DNA from: AP-15 sp963733945
GTDB taxonomy: Bacteria > Pseudomonadota > Alphaproteobacteria > ATCC43930 > CGMCC-115725
Direction: 5' to 3'
DNA length: 64,000 bases
NCBI GenBank assembly: GCA_963733945.1
Contig: CAVTFD010000021.1
Location: 307,216 to 371,215, forward strand
Both the position numbers and the translations under genes were made by a program. Below, piece after piece: positions 27,033 through 35,243 of this stretch; the first letter of the stretch is position 1, and the number at the start of each line of letters is the position of its first letter. The notes under the pieces are model-generated. The model saw only the letters and a program-made list of their open reading frames with translations. It was not told the origin of the DNA and searched no databases.

Positions 27033-27684
27033 GCAAATCGTCGACGGTGATGTCGTCCTGATGGGTGCCAACGTTTCCAATCAACCTAATCGCCAGCAAG
27101 AGCTTACCGGGTTCCGGGTCGGCTTCTTGGAAGCGGACAATCCGGTCATGTAGCGGTATCCTCGCCAGCTTACCCGGTTTACGCTCGATTTCCCTTGGCA
27201 CGCTGCGCTCATCTAGGAGGGATTCGACAGCCGTCCGAATCGCAGTCGCGCAGGAGCGTCGATCCATCCAATAGAGGGCAAACGAGCGGTCAAGGTGAGC
27301 CGATACAGCTTTCGGGCATTGTTCGCAGACCCGGATGACGGGTGGTGGCTCCGCGAAGGCAAGTGGCGTGTAGTATGGGTCAGCCCTTTGCTCCCAATCA
27401 CCGTTTGGAAGATCCTCGTGATATAATTCGTAACCGACCTTGCCTGCGACGGCGACCACGTGTCGGCATTTCGGATTGGTGCAGCGGTAGAACCCTGTGA
27501 AGCGGAAGTCCATCCATTCCACCTCCCAAGCATCGTGGGAGTGGGCGTCTTCAGACTGCCCGGTCTCCATCACTTTAAGGCTATCGGCCACGATATTGAG
27601 GAACCCGTTCCGACAGGCACAGCAGGGAAGCGCAGGAAGACCGTTCGTGAACGGGGGTATCCAGAGTTTTCGGTCTATTGACAT

Positions 27685-28102
27685 GGATTGTCCTGAAAAA
27701 GGACGAGATCAGGCGATCCCCGCGTTCGCTGCCGGGCGTGGGGCCGATCACGTTGCACTGTTCTTTCGGTCAAAGCACCGTCGCCAGCGGTGCCAAAATT
27801 GATCGTCTAGCGCGGGTGATCCACGTGCCTTCCGCCGTTCATAGTGAACAATTCCTTTTCGGCGGTAGCATATCTGATTTTCGGAGTTTGCCGTATCGAT
27901 GTCACAAAGTGAACGACCCAGTGCCGTATGTCTACACGCGGCGCGATCGACCTTGACGAAATCGCCCGGCCCGAGATCCTCGATGCAGGCCGCGTAGAGG
28001 AGAACCACCTTGCGCCGACGTTCTCTTTATTTTCTGAGAAAGAAGAGCACGGTCCCCCCGGGGGCGGAGAGGGAAAGCCACTGCGATTGAAGCGATCCCT
28101 CT
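27685..28102. other. 418-bp region with a zinc-finger-like protein remnant
   Basis: No intact gene. On the minus strand around 27900-28000 the phrase LGPGDFVKVDRAACRHTAL can be read; it resembles the small alphaproteobacterial proteins with a GPGD.V.V.C..C.H.A.L zinc-ribbon start, but the first cysteine is Arg and the rest is unrelated. It is likely a decayed copy. A GC-rich hairpin-like CCCCCCGGGGGCGGAGAGGG at about 28053 belongs to the dispersed repeat also seen upstream of ureD. Confidence 0.35.
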
Positions 28103-29683
28103 TCAATAACCTAGAGCCAGGCCGTCCTTGCGCGGCTCCGACCCGCCGATCAGGACACCGCGTTGGTGGTCGATCCAGATCGCCTGGCAACCGCCGAGCG
28201 GCACCTCCTGTACCGCGATTTCGTGGCCGCGGCGCGCGAGGTCGGCGACAATCGGCTGGGGAACCGCCTGCTCGACCTGTAAGACGCCGTTGAGTGCGAG
28301 GATACGCGGCTGCTCGGCGGCTTGCTGCGGGTCCAGGCCGCGGTCGAGCACGCGGTGCAGGAAATGCGCATGGCCGACCGACTGGTAGTGCCCACCCATC
28401 ACGCCAAACGGCATCACCGCGCGGCCGTCCTTGACCAGCATTCCGGGAATGATCGTGTGCAACGGGCGCTTGCGCGGCGCGATCGCATTGGGATGGCCGG
28501 GGATCGTGCGGAACCCGGTGCCGCGGTTATGCAGCAACACACCGCTCTCGGGCGCCACGATCCCGCTGCCAAAACCCGAAAACAGCGAATTGATGAACGA
28601 GCAGGCATTGCCGTCGCGGTCGACGACGCAGAGATAGACCGTATCCTTCTGCTCGATCTCGGCCCAATGAGGCCCCGGCAAAGCACGATCGAGCCGGATC
28701 GTGCGGCGCGTCTTCTCCGCCCTGGCCTCCGACAGATACTCCGCCACGTCGACCGAGACATGATCGGGGTCGCCGATGAAATTGTCGCGCACCCAATAGG
28801 CCGCCTTGTTCGCCTCGGCGAGCAGATGTAGGCGGTCGGCCTCGCTGAATCCGTCGCCCCCGAGCGCATAGCCTTCGAGCGTGCGTAGGATCATCAGCGC
28901 CGCCATGCCCTGCCCATTCGGTGGGCATTCGTAGACATCGTAGCCACGATAGGGGGCAGTGATCGGCTCGACCCAGTTGGAGCGCTGCGCGGCGAAATCC
29001 TCCTCCTCGTGCAATCCGCCAAGCGATTTCAGGCGAGTGACGATGTCGCGCATAACGGCGCCGCCGTAAAATGCTTCGCGACCCTCGCGGCCGATCCGGC
29101 GCAAGGTGGCGGCGAGCGGCGGGTTCGCCATCCGGTCCCCAGCCTGGGGCGACTTGCCGCCAGGCAGGAACAACGCGGCGGTCACCGGATCGCGCAATTT
29201 CGCCTGGTTGCGCTGCCAATCGGCTGCGACGCGGGGGTTCACGATGTAACCAGCTTCGGCCGCCCTCGCCGCCGGCTCGAGCAATTCGGCGAGCGGCCGG
29301 GTACCATACTCTCGATTGAAGGTGCACCAGGCGTCGACGGCGCCAGGGATGGTTACGGCGTGTGGCGTGGGAACCTGGATTTCGTGAATGCCTTGCTCGA
29401 CATACCATTCGACCTTGGCTTTGGCCGGCGCCCGTCCCGAGCCGTTGAGCGCAACCGGCAACGCACCGCCGCGCGAATAAAGAACAAAACAATCGCCACC
29501 GATCCCGGTGCTTTGCGGCTCGACGACGCATTGCATGGCGACCGCGGCAATCGCCGCGTCGGCGGCGTTGCCGCCAGCGCGCAGCACGTCGAGTGCCGTC
29601 AATGTCGCCATCGGGGCGGAGGTCGCCGCCATACCGTTCGCCGCCATAGCCGCCGAGCGTCCGGGAATATTGAAGTCACGCAT
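28103..29683 (-). CDS. ggt: gamma-glutamyltransferase
   Basis: A 526-residue N-terminal-nucleophile hydrolase that would cleave and transfer gamma-glutamyl groups, usually from glutathione. It shows ALDVLRAGGNAADAAIAA, the TGIGGDCFVLY region and, at the autoprocessing site, the threonine of EQKDTVYLCVVDRDGNACSF that starts the small subunit; HTIIPGMLVKDGRAVMPFGVMGG follows. No clear signal peptide is present from ATG 29683, so it may be cytoplasmic and act on another gamma-glutamyl or acyl substrate, as many Ywrd-type relatives do. It is transcribed divergently from the metallo-hydrolase. Confidence 0.9.
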   Translation of the reverse strand: MRDFNIPGRSAAMAANGMAATSAPMATLTALDVLRAGGNAADAAIAAVAMQCVVEPQSTGIGGDCFVLYSRGGALPVALNGSGRAPAKAKVEWYVEQGIHEIQVPTPHAVTIPGAVDAWCTFNREYGTRPLAELLEPAARAAEAGYIVNPRVAADWQRNQAKLRDPVTAALFLPGGKSPQAGDRMANPPLAATLRRIGREGREAFYGGAVMRDIVTRLKSLGGLHEEEDFAAQRSNWVEPITAPYRGYDVYECPPNGQGMAALMILRTLEGYALGGDGFSEADRLHLLAEANKAAYWVRDNFIGDPDHVSVDVAEYLSEARAEKTRRTIRLDRALPGPHWAEIEQKDTVYLCVVDRDGNACSFINSLFSGFGSGIVAPESGVLLHNRGTGFRTIPGHPNAIAPRKRPLHTIIPGMLVKDGRAVMPFGVMGGHYQSVGHAHFLHRVLDRGLDPQQAAEQPRILALNGVLQVEQAVPQPIVADLARRGHEIAVQEVPLGGCQAIWIDHQRGVLIGGSEPRKDGLALGY

Positions 29684-29836
29684 CGCCCCATCCTCGCCCG
29701 AAGCGCAAGTCTTCCTTGCCCAAGTGCAAAGCGCCCGCCGGCGCAGCAATGCTGACCGGCGGGCTCATCGCTTGCTCGGGACTAATGCACGGTCTTACCC
29801 TAAGCGTCAATTCGAGACCCGGGAATAAAACCGACC

Positions 29837-30877
29837 ATGGATGGAAGTTTCGCCCAGCTGCGCTTTCCGGTTGCCAACCCTCCCATGCCGGGCGAGACCG
29901 TGCCGATTGCGCCCGGAGTGCTGTGGTTGCGGATGCCGCTGCCCTTTGCGCTCGATCATATCAACCTGTGGCTGGTCGCGGACGGCGAGGGCTGGACGAT
30001 CGTCGATACCGGCTACGCGATGCCCGAGAGCAGGGCGTTGTGGGAGCAGATCTTTGCCGAGCGGCTTGGTGGGTGGCCAGTCAACAGGGTCATCGTCACC
30101 CATTATCATCCCGACCATATCGGGCTCGCTAGCTGGCTGTGCGAGCGTTGGCGGGTGCGATTGTGGACCACCGAAAAGGAGTGGCTTCATGCCCGGGTGA
30201 TGAGCCGCGAGAGCGACGACTTCGCGCCCTCGCGCCGCGAATTTGCTCGCCGCGCCGGGCTCGACGTCGCATCGAGCGAGCTCTTTGGCGAGCACGGAAA
30301 GGGATATCGCCGCGGCGTGCCCTCGGTGCCGCCCTCGTTCGAACGGCTCGCCGATGGGATGAGTGTGGCGATCGGCGGGCGGGAATGGCGGGTTATCATC
30401 GGCGAGGGCCACGCCCCCGAACTGGCCTGTCTCTATTGCGGCGAAGCGGGCGTGCTGATCTCGGGTGACCAGGTATTGCCCAAGATCTCGCCCAACGTCT
30501 CGGTCCAGGCGCACGAACCTGACGGAGACCCGCTGGCGCGCTATCTCGCCTCGCTCGCCAAGTTACGGGCCGCGGTTCCGCCCGAAGTCCTGGTGTTGCC
30601 GTCGCACAATTTGCCTTTTTTCGGTCTGCATGGGCGCATCGACGCGCTCGCCGCACACCACCAGGCGCGGTGCAAAGAGATCCTGACCGCGTGCGTCACC
30701 CCGCAGAGCGCGGTGGATCTGCTGCCGCTGTTGTTCCGCCGTCCGCTCGATCAGCACCAGACGGCGTTTGCGCTTGGCGAGGCTCTCGCCCACCTGCATT
30801 ATTTGATGGCGCAGGGCGCGCTCGACCGCGTGCTCGGTTCCGACGGTGTCTATCGCTTTGTCGGCGCGAGCGGCTAA
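29837..30877 (+). CDS. MBL-fold metallo-hydrolase
   Basis: A 346-residue protein with the metallo-beta-lactamase fold. The metal motif VTHYHPDHIGLASWLCER (about residue 85-100) has the HxHxDH pattern, a second histidine lies in GEGHAPELACLYC and the aspartate in LISGDQVLP; a late histidine is in LPSHNLPFFGLHGR. Relatives include glyoxalase II-like thioesterases and lactonases. It heads a same-strand group with a substrate-binding protein (31-bp gap) and a VOC protein, consistent with uptake and metabolism of one compound. Confidence 0.88.
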   Translation: MDGSFAQLRFPVANPPMPGETVPIAPGVLWLRMPLPFALDHINLWLVADGEGWTIVDTGYAMPESRALWEQIFAERLGGWPVNRVIVTHYHPDHIGLASWLCERWRVRLWTTEKEWLHARVMSRESDDFAPSRREFARRAGLDVASSELFGEHGKGYRRGVPSVPPSFERLADGMSVAIGGREWRVIIGEGHAPELACLYCGEAGVLISGDQVLPKISPNVSVQAHEPDGDPLARYLASLAKLRAAVPPEVLVLPSHNLPFFGLHGRIDALAAHHQARCKEILTACVTPQSAVDLLPLLFRRPLDQHQTAFALGEALAHLHYLMAQGALDRVLGSDGVYRFVGASG

Positions 30878-30908
30878 GCGCGGAACAGGCAAACGGGGAG
30901 GGAAGCAG

Positions 30909-32171
30909 ATGTTTCACCAGGGAATTCGACACGCGATCGGCGCCGCGGTCGCGGGGTTAGCGGCGTGTGTGTCCGTATCGGGTGCAGCACAGGCGGCGGA
31001 GCCGATCACGATCGGCCTCGGCATGGCGCTGACCGGAGGGCTCGCCGGTGGCGGCAAATCGGCCTTGCTGGCGATGCAGATCTGGCAGGACCAGATCAAC
31101 GCCAAGGGCGGCCTGCTGGGCCGGCCGGTCAAGCTGATCTACTACGACGACCAGTCAAACCCGGCGACGGTGCCGGGCATCTACACCAAGATGCTCGACG
31201 TCGACAAAGTCGACTTCATTATTTCAGGCTACGGCACCAACCAGATCGCCCCGGCGATGCCGATCGCGATTGCGCATGACAAAGTGTTCCTCGGACTGTT
31301 CGGGCTCGCGGTCAACAGCGAGTTCCATTATCCGAAATATTTCTCGATGCTGCCGATGGGGCCCGACCCTAAGCATGCCAACGCCCAGCCGTTCTTCGAC
31401 GTTGCGCTGGCAGCGAACCCTAAACCAAAAACCCTGGCTCTGCTCGCCGAGGATTCCGAGTTCCCGAGACACGCCTCGGAGGGCATCCGCGACATCGTCA
31501 AGCAAAACGGGCTCCAGCTCGTTTACGACAAGACCTATCCGCCAGGCACGCCCGATTTCACCCCGATCGTCCATGCCATTCAGGCGACCAATCCCGACAT
31601 GGTATATGTCGCCTCCTACCCGCCGGGCTCGGTCGGGATGCTGCGCGCCGCGACCGAATCGGGGCTCAAGACCCGTTTCTTCGGCGGCGGCATGGTCGGA
31701 CTGCAATTTACACCCATCAAAAAGCAGTTCGGACCCAAGCTCAACAACATTATCGATTACGATTTCTGGATACCGGCGCCGACGATGCAGTTTCCCGGCA
31801 TCCTCGATTTCCTGAAGGAATACCAGTCGAAAGCCGGCAAGGCCGGGGTTGATCCGGTGGGCTGGTATCTGCCGCCGTTCGCTTATGCCGACCTACAGGT
31901 GCTGGGTGACGCGATCACCGGCGCCAACAGCGTCGACCAGGACAAGGTCGCCGACTACATCCGCAGTCATCCATTCAAGACGATCGTCGGCGACATTACC
32001 TTCGGCAAGGACGGCGAATGGTCGAAGTCCAGGGTGCTCGAAGTGCAGTGGCAGAATATCAAAAGCAACGGCCTCGACCAGTTCAAGGATACAAAAACCG
32101 AGGTGATCCTCGAGCCCTCACAATACCGGACCGGGACGGTTGTGGCACCCTACGACGGCGGCAGCGAATAG
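30909..32171 (+). CDS. ABC transporter periplasmic substrate-binding protein (LivK/amino-acid type)
   Basis: A 420-residue secreted binding protein. ATG 30909 follows GGGAGGGAAGC and begins a signal peptide (IRHAIGAAVAGLAACVSVSG, cleavage after AAQAAE). The mature protein has the type I periplasmic-binding fold of branched-chain amino acid receptors: ITIGLGMALTGGLAGGG, QINAKGGLLGRPVKLIYYDD, and DFIISGYGTNQIAPAMPIA. No permease or ATPase genes are adjacent in the window, so it is an orphan receptor or shares a transporter encoded elsewhere. Confidence 0.9.
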   Translation: MFHQGIRHAIGAAVAGLAACVSVSGAAQAAEPITIGLGMALTGGLAGGGKSALLAMQIWQDQINAKGGLLGRPVKLIYYDDQSNPATVPGIYTKMLDVDKVDFIISGYGTNQIAPAMPIAIAHDKVFLGLFGLAVNSEFHYPKYFSMLPMGPDPKHANAQPFFDVALAANPKPKTLALLAEDSEFPRHASEGIRDIVKQNGLQLVYDKTYPPGTPDFTPIVHAIQATNPDMVYVASYPPGSVGMLRAATESGLKTRFFGGGMVGLQFTPIKKQFGPKLNNIIDYDFWIPAPTMQFPGILDFLKEYQSKAGKAGVDPVGWYLPPFAYADLQVLGDAITGANSVDQDKVADYIRSHPFKTIVGDITFGKDGEWSKSRVLEVQWQNIKSNGLDQFKDTKTEVILEPSQYRTGTVVAPYDGGSE

Positions 32172-32181
32172 GAGAAAGATA

Positions 32182-32583
32182 ATGGCACGGATCAACCACG
32201 TCGCGCTGAAGGTGACCGACCTCGAAAAAGCGACCCGGTTCTATGAGAACGTATATGGCTTCCGCCAGGTCGGGACGGGCCGGTCGCGCGGGCACATCTC
32301 GCGGCACATGACCGACGGCTATATCGATCTGGCATTGATGGTTTATGACAGCGAGGACGATGCCGAGGCAAAGATGGTTGGTCCTGGGCCGGCGATCCAC
32401 CATTTCGGCATCGAAGTCGAGGACCACGAGGGCTTCGCCGAAAAGGTCGTCGCCAATGGCGGGACGATCCTGTCCAAGCCCGGCGAAGTTCCGATCAAAT
32501 ACCGCTCGCCCGACGGCACCGTCGCCGAGATCGTGCCGCAGGGGCGGTACCAGAAAATGCGGGAGCGCAGCGCCGCCGAATAG
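32182..32583 (+). CDS. VOC-family (glyoxalase/dioxygenase-fold) protein
   Basis: A 133-residue metalloenzyme-fold protein, starting MARINHVALKVTDLEKATRF with a metal-ligand His at the start of the first module and another in GPAIHHFGIEVED; the C-terminal Glu ligand is in GTVAEIVPQGRY. The ribosome site AGGAGAAAG fixes the start, 10 bp after the binding-protein gene, so both are one operon. Likely an isomerase, lyase or dioxygenase acting on the imported compound. Confidence 0.88.
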   Translation: MARINHVALKVTDLEKATRFYENVYGFRQVGTGRSRGHISRHMTDGYIDLALMVYDSEDDAEAKMVGPGPAIHHFGIEVEDHEGFAEKVVANGGTILSKPGEVPIKYRSPDGTVAEIVPQGRYQKMRERSAAE

Positions 32584-32617
32584 CTCACCGATAGCCTGAT
32601 TGCCGCCGGCGCTCGGC

Positions 32618-33952
32618 TCACTTGCTGTTTTTGGCGGCGACGTGTTCGGCCTTTGACATCGTCAGCTTTTCCGGGTGGACGATGGTCTTGTTGGCGGCGG
32701 CGCGGGCGGCCCCAAGATTGGGAAACTCGGTCTCGGCGCTTTCACGCTGCAAGACATATGTAGTCGACATCGCCTTGCCGCTCTTCTGGTCGGCGACCGA
32801 TCGCTTGACGATCGTCCAGTGAACCCGCCGGGTCCCGCTATCCTCGGCCTCGTCGGAGACATCCTCGAAACCGCGATCGACCATCGATTCCAACGTATAG
32901 AGCTTCTGCTCGACGCGCCTTGCCGGCGCATCGCGTCCTCGCCCGCGCTGCCCATCTCTCGGGCCGCCCGGACCTCGTCCGCGTGCGCCCCGGTCGTTGC
33001 GATCGCCGCGTTCGCGGCCGCGGGGGCCGCTGCTCTCTCCGTCACGCGGTCCACGGCCTCGCTCCCGATGTTGCTGCTCCCCAAATCGCTCGGGTTGACC
33101 GTCGCGTGACCCTTCCTCGCCGGGGCGGCGGTTGGGTCCCCGGCCGTACGGCGGTCGAGGGGTATCCCGCCGCGCGCCGTCGGCTGATTGGCCTTGGCCG
33201 GCCGGCACAGCTTCGCCGAAACGCGGGGGTGGGCGTCGCCGCCGGCGGCGGGGCGGGTACTCACCTTCCGCGCGCGGCGCACTGGTCGCAGCGTCGCCCG
33301 CGGGCGTATCGCCGTTCAGCGGCGCCACCTCTGCCGTTCCGCGTTGCAGGCCCGGCGGGCGGGGAAGCCGGCGCCGGCGGCGCACCGGCAGCCGGAGATA
33401 GCCTGTCGTACCCCCAGCGCCGTAGGGCCCGGCCGCGGCTGCGCCAGTTTCGCCGTTAGCGGTTCCCTCCGGCTGAGAGCCGTCACCTACTGCGTTCTGT
33501 GTCGCCGCATCGCGATCGGCCGGCGGCAGCGCGGATCCCAAACCATGGGGCAGCGGACGGTGCCGACGCCGCCGGCGGCGGGGCGGGCGATCACCGGCTG
33601 TATGTGCCGCCGCATCCGGCGTCGGGCCTGTCTCGGCGCCGCCGTCATCGCCCCCCGAATCGACGGCTTTGGCATCCGCGCCCGACGGCGCCTCATCGGC
33701 CGATATCGCGGCAGGGTCGCTGCCCGCCGCGGGGCCGCCCTCAAGGGGCGGGCGTCGTCGACGCCGCCGCCGTCGACGGCGCAGCTGTTCACTGGGCGAG
33801 GCCTCGCTTCGCCCCTCGGGCTCGCTTGCGACGCTCGGCGGCGCACCCGGGGCTGCATCTGCGGATGGGCCGGCGGGGAGGTCGGCGCTGACCCGATCGC
33901 TCGGCGGATCGTCGGCGGCTGGCGGCATCTGGGGCGTTTCCTCGGGCAGCAT
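32618..33952 (-). CDS. arginine-run-rich disordered protein with conserved C-terminal domain
   Basis: About 444 residues from ATG 33952. The N-terminal 340 residues are disordered and rich in Pro, Gly, Ala and Arg, with four separated poly-arginine blocks of 5-10 residues, each flanked by prolines (for example PPRRRRRR), followed by an RG/RGG-rich tract. The C-terminal 100 residues are ordered and conserved-looking: QKLYTLESMVDRGFEDV, WTIVKRSVADQKSGKAMSTT, NLGAARAAANKTIVHPEKLT. The layout suggests nucleic-acid binding (RNase E- or Hfq-like tails are analogous), but the family is not known to me. It diverges from the LigB gene, 70 bp away. Confidence 0.7.
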   Translation of the reverse strand: MLPEETPQMPPAADDPPSDRVSADLPAGPSADAAPGAPPSVASEPEGRSEASPSEQLRRRRRRRRRRPPLEGGPAAGSDPAAISADEAPSGADAKAVDSGGDDGGAETGPTPDAAAHTAGDRPPRRRRRRHRPLPHGLGSALPPADRDAATQNAVGDGSQPEGTANGETGAAAAGPYGAGGTTGYLRLPVRRRRRLPRPPGLQRGTAEVAPLNGDTPAGDAATSAPRAEGEYPPRRRRRRPPPRFGEAVPAGQGQSADGARRDTPRPPYGRGPNRRPGEEGSRDGQPERFGEQQHRERGRGPRDGESSGPRGRERGDRNDRGARGRGPGGPRDGQRGRGRDAPARRVEQKLYTLESMVDRGFEDVSDEAEDSGTRRVHWTIVKRSVADQKSGKAMSTTYVLQRESAETEFPNLGAARAAANKTIVHPEKLTMSKAEHVAAKNSK

Positions 33953-34022
33953 TTTCTTGCTCGTGAGCCTGGCATGAGCCGCGATATTATCGATCGACGA
34001 TCGATCCGGAGAAAGAGCGGCG

Positions 34023-35075
34023 ATGTCAAGCGTGATCGGCGGGGCGATGCTGCCCCATGCCCCGCAATTCTTTACGATGCCCGAGACCGAGGACCGAGGC
34101 ACGGTCGCCCGTGTCAAACAGGCGGCCGCCGAGATCGGTGCTCAGCTCCGGGCATTGCGCCCCGATCTGTGGGTCATCTTTGCCAACGACCATGCCGAGC
34201 AGTTCTTTCATACCGGGGCCCCTCCCTTTACGATCCATGTCGGCGGCGAAGCCAAAGGTTCCTTCGCCGGCCATCAGTTTGATTGGCGGGTGCCCGGCGA
34301 GATCGGCTTCGAGATCGTGCGCCGGATGTACGCCGAGGGTTTCGACCCGGCGTTTACCAGCATCGCCAAGATCGACTACGCGCTCGGCATCCCGCTGACC
34401 CATCTCGATGTAAGCGACCCGGTCCTGCCGATCTACGTCAACGCCTATCTGCCGCCGCAGCCGACGATGGAGCGCTGCTATGCCTTTGGCCAGGCCTTGG
34501 CGCGGATCGTTACGGCGATGGGGTTGAGGACGGCGGTGCTGGCGAGCGGCGGCATGTCGCATTACCCGGGCACCGAGCGCTATGCCGAGCCCGATCTCGC
34601 CTGGGATCAGCGGGCGCTCGACCGGCTCGCCGCCGGCCACCTCAAATCATTGATCGGCTATGACGCGGCCGAGCTTGACGCCTCAGGCAATGTCGAACTG
34701 CGCTGCTGGGCCTGCGCTGCCGGGGCGCTCGGCGAGCGCAAACCCGATATCGTCTCGCTGGAGCCGAGCTGGCACCACAATTACGCCTCGCTCGGCTGGT
34801 TCAGCCCGCCGGAGCCCCCGCCCGATCCCCACTACCCGTCGATAAGGCCCGACCTCGTCGAGCTGACCGTGGCGCTCCAGGGCCTCGCCCATGACGCGGC
34901 AAGCCGCGCCGCCTTTCTCGCCGATCCCGGCGCCTACGCCGATCGCTTCCGCCTGCCGCCGCCGCAGCGCGAGGCGCTCGTCGCACTAGACACGCGCGCG
35001 ATCGTTGCGATGGGTGGCCACCCGCTGGTGCCGTTTCTCGCCAACATGCAGGTCGAGCGCCAGCGCCGCGGCTAG
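34023..35075 (+). CDS. extradiol ring-cleavage dioxygenase (fused LigB-LigA)
   Basis: A 350-residue class III extradiol dioxygenase. Residues 1-265 are the LigB-type catalytic subunit: GGAMLPHAPQFF with the first iron ligand, WVIFANDHAEQFF, and AVLASGGMSHYPG. Residues about 275-350 resemble the small LigA subunit (AAFLADPGAYADRFRLPPPQ..., DTRAIVAMGGHPLVPFLANM), so the two subunits of protocatechuate-4,5-dioxygenase-type enzymes are fused, as in gallate dioxygenases. Substrate is likely an aromatic with vicinal hydroxyls, unproven. It stands alone on its strand. Confidence 0.88.
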   Translation: MSSVIGGAMLPHAPQFFTMPETEDRGTVARVKQAAAEIGAQLRALRPDLWVIFANDHAEQFFHTGAPPFTIHVGGEAKGSFAGHQFDWRVPGEIGFEIVRRMYAEGFDPAFTSIAKIDYALGIPLTHLDVSDPVLPIYVNAYLPPQPTMERCYAFGQALARIVTAMGLRTAVLASGGMSHYPGTERYAEPDLAWDQRALDRLAAGHLKSLIGYDAAELDASGNVELRCWACAAGALGERKPDIVSLEPSWHHNYASLGWFSPPEPPPDPHYPSIRPDLVELTVALQGLAHDAASRAAFLADPGAYADRFRLPPPQREALVALDTRAIVAMGGHPLVPFLANMQVERQRRG

Positions 35076-35102
35076 TAGGTTTCTTTCAAACAGGGGCACT
35101 GT

Positions 35103-35221
35103 CATTGCGAGGAGCGCCCGCGCGCGACGAAGCAATCCCGACCTGTCGTTTCCGTAGGGCGCGGCGCGATCTCCGCCGTTTCCGCCAAGTTGATGTCATT
35201 GCGAGCGAAGCGAAGCAATCT
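35103..35221. repeat. TCATTGCGAG...GAAGCAATC inverted intergenic repeats
   Basis: Two copies: GTCATTGCGAGGAGC...GACGAAGCAATCC starting at about 35102, and GTCATTGCGAGCGAAGCG followed by AAGCAATCTC at about 35193-35222. They lie between convergent genes (LigB and the amidohydrolase) and could act as a bidirectional mRNA 3' structure. A further copy in opposite orientation lies between ureC and ureE. Confidence 0.65.
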
Positions 35222-35243
35222 CAGGCATCTCCGAAAAGCCGCG

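Larger units (their letters stand above)
25998..27684 (-). pseudogene. DUF4145-family gene split by an IS element
   Basis: The 5' part (27684 down to 27030) encodes about 218 residues beginning MSIDRKLWIPPFTNGLPALP, with zinc-ribbon-like cysteines (CCACRNGF, CTNPKCRH, CEQCPK) and the DUF4145 helical core (AIRTAVESLLDE, LAIRLIGNVGTHQDDITVDD). At DDLL the frame enters the IS. Removing the IS and one target copy continues the frame into TGYEILKHVIDLVYSG...LNRFAG and a stop at 25998, the expected DUF4145 end. DUF4145 proteins often accompany restriction or defence loci. Confidence 0.8.

Noticed and set aside
33188..34282. A 364-residue plus-strand frame opposite the arginine-rich gene
   Set aside because: It is low-complexity (Arg/Gly/Ala-rich), crosses the start of the LigB-LigA gene and has no recognisable domain; the minus-strand frame has a conserved C-terminal domain.
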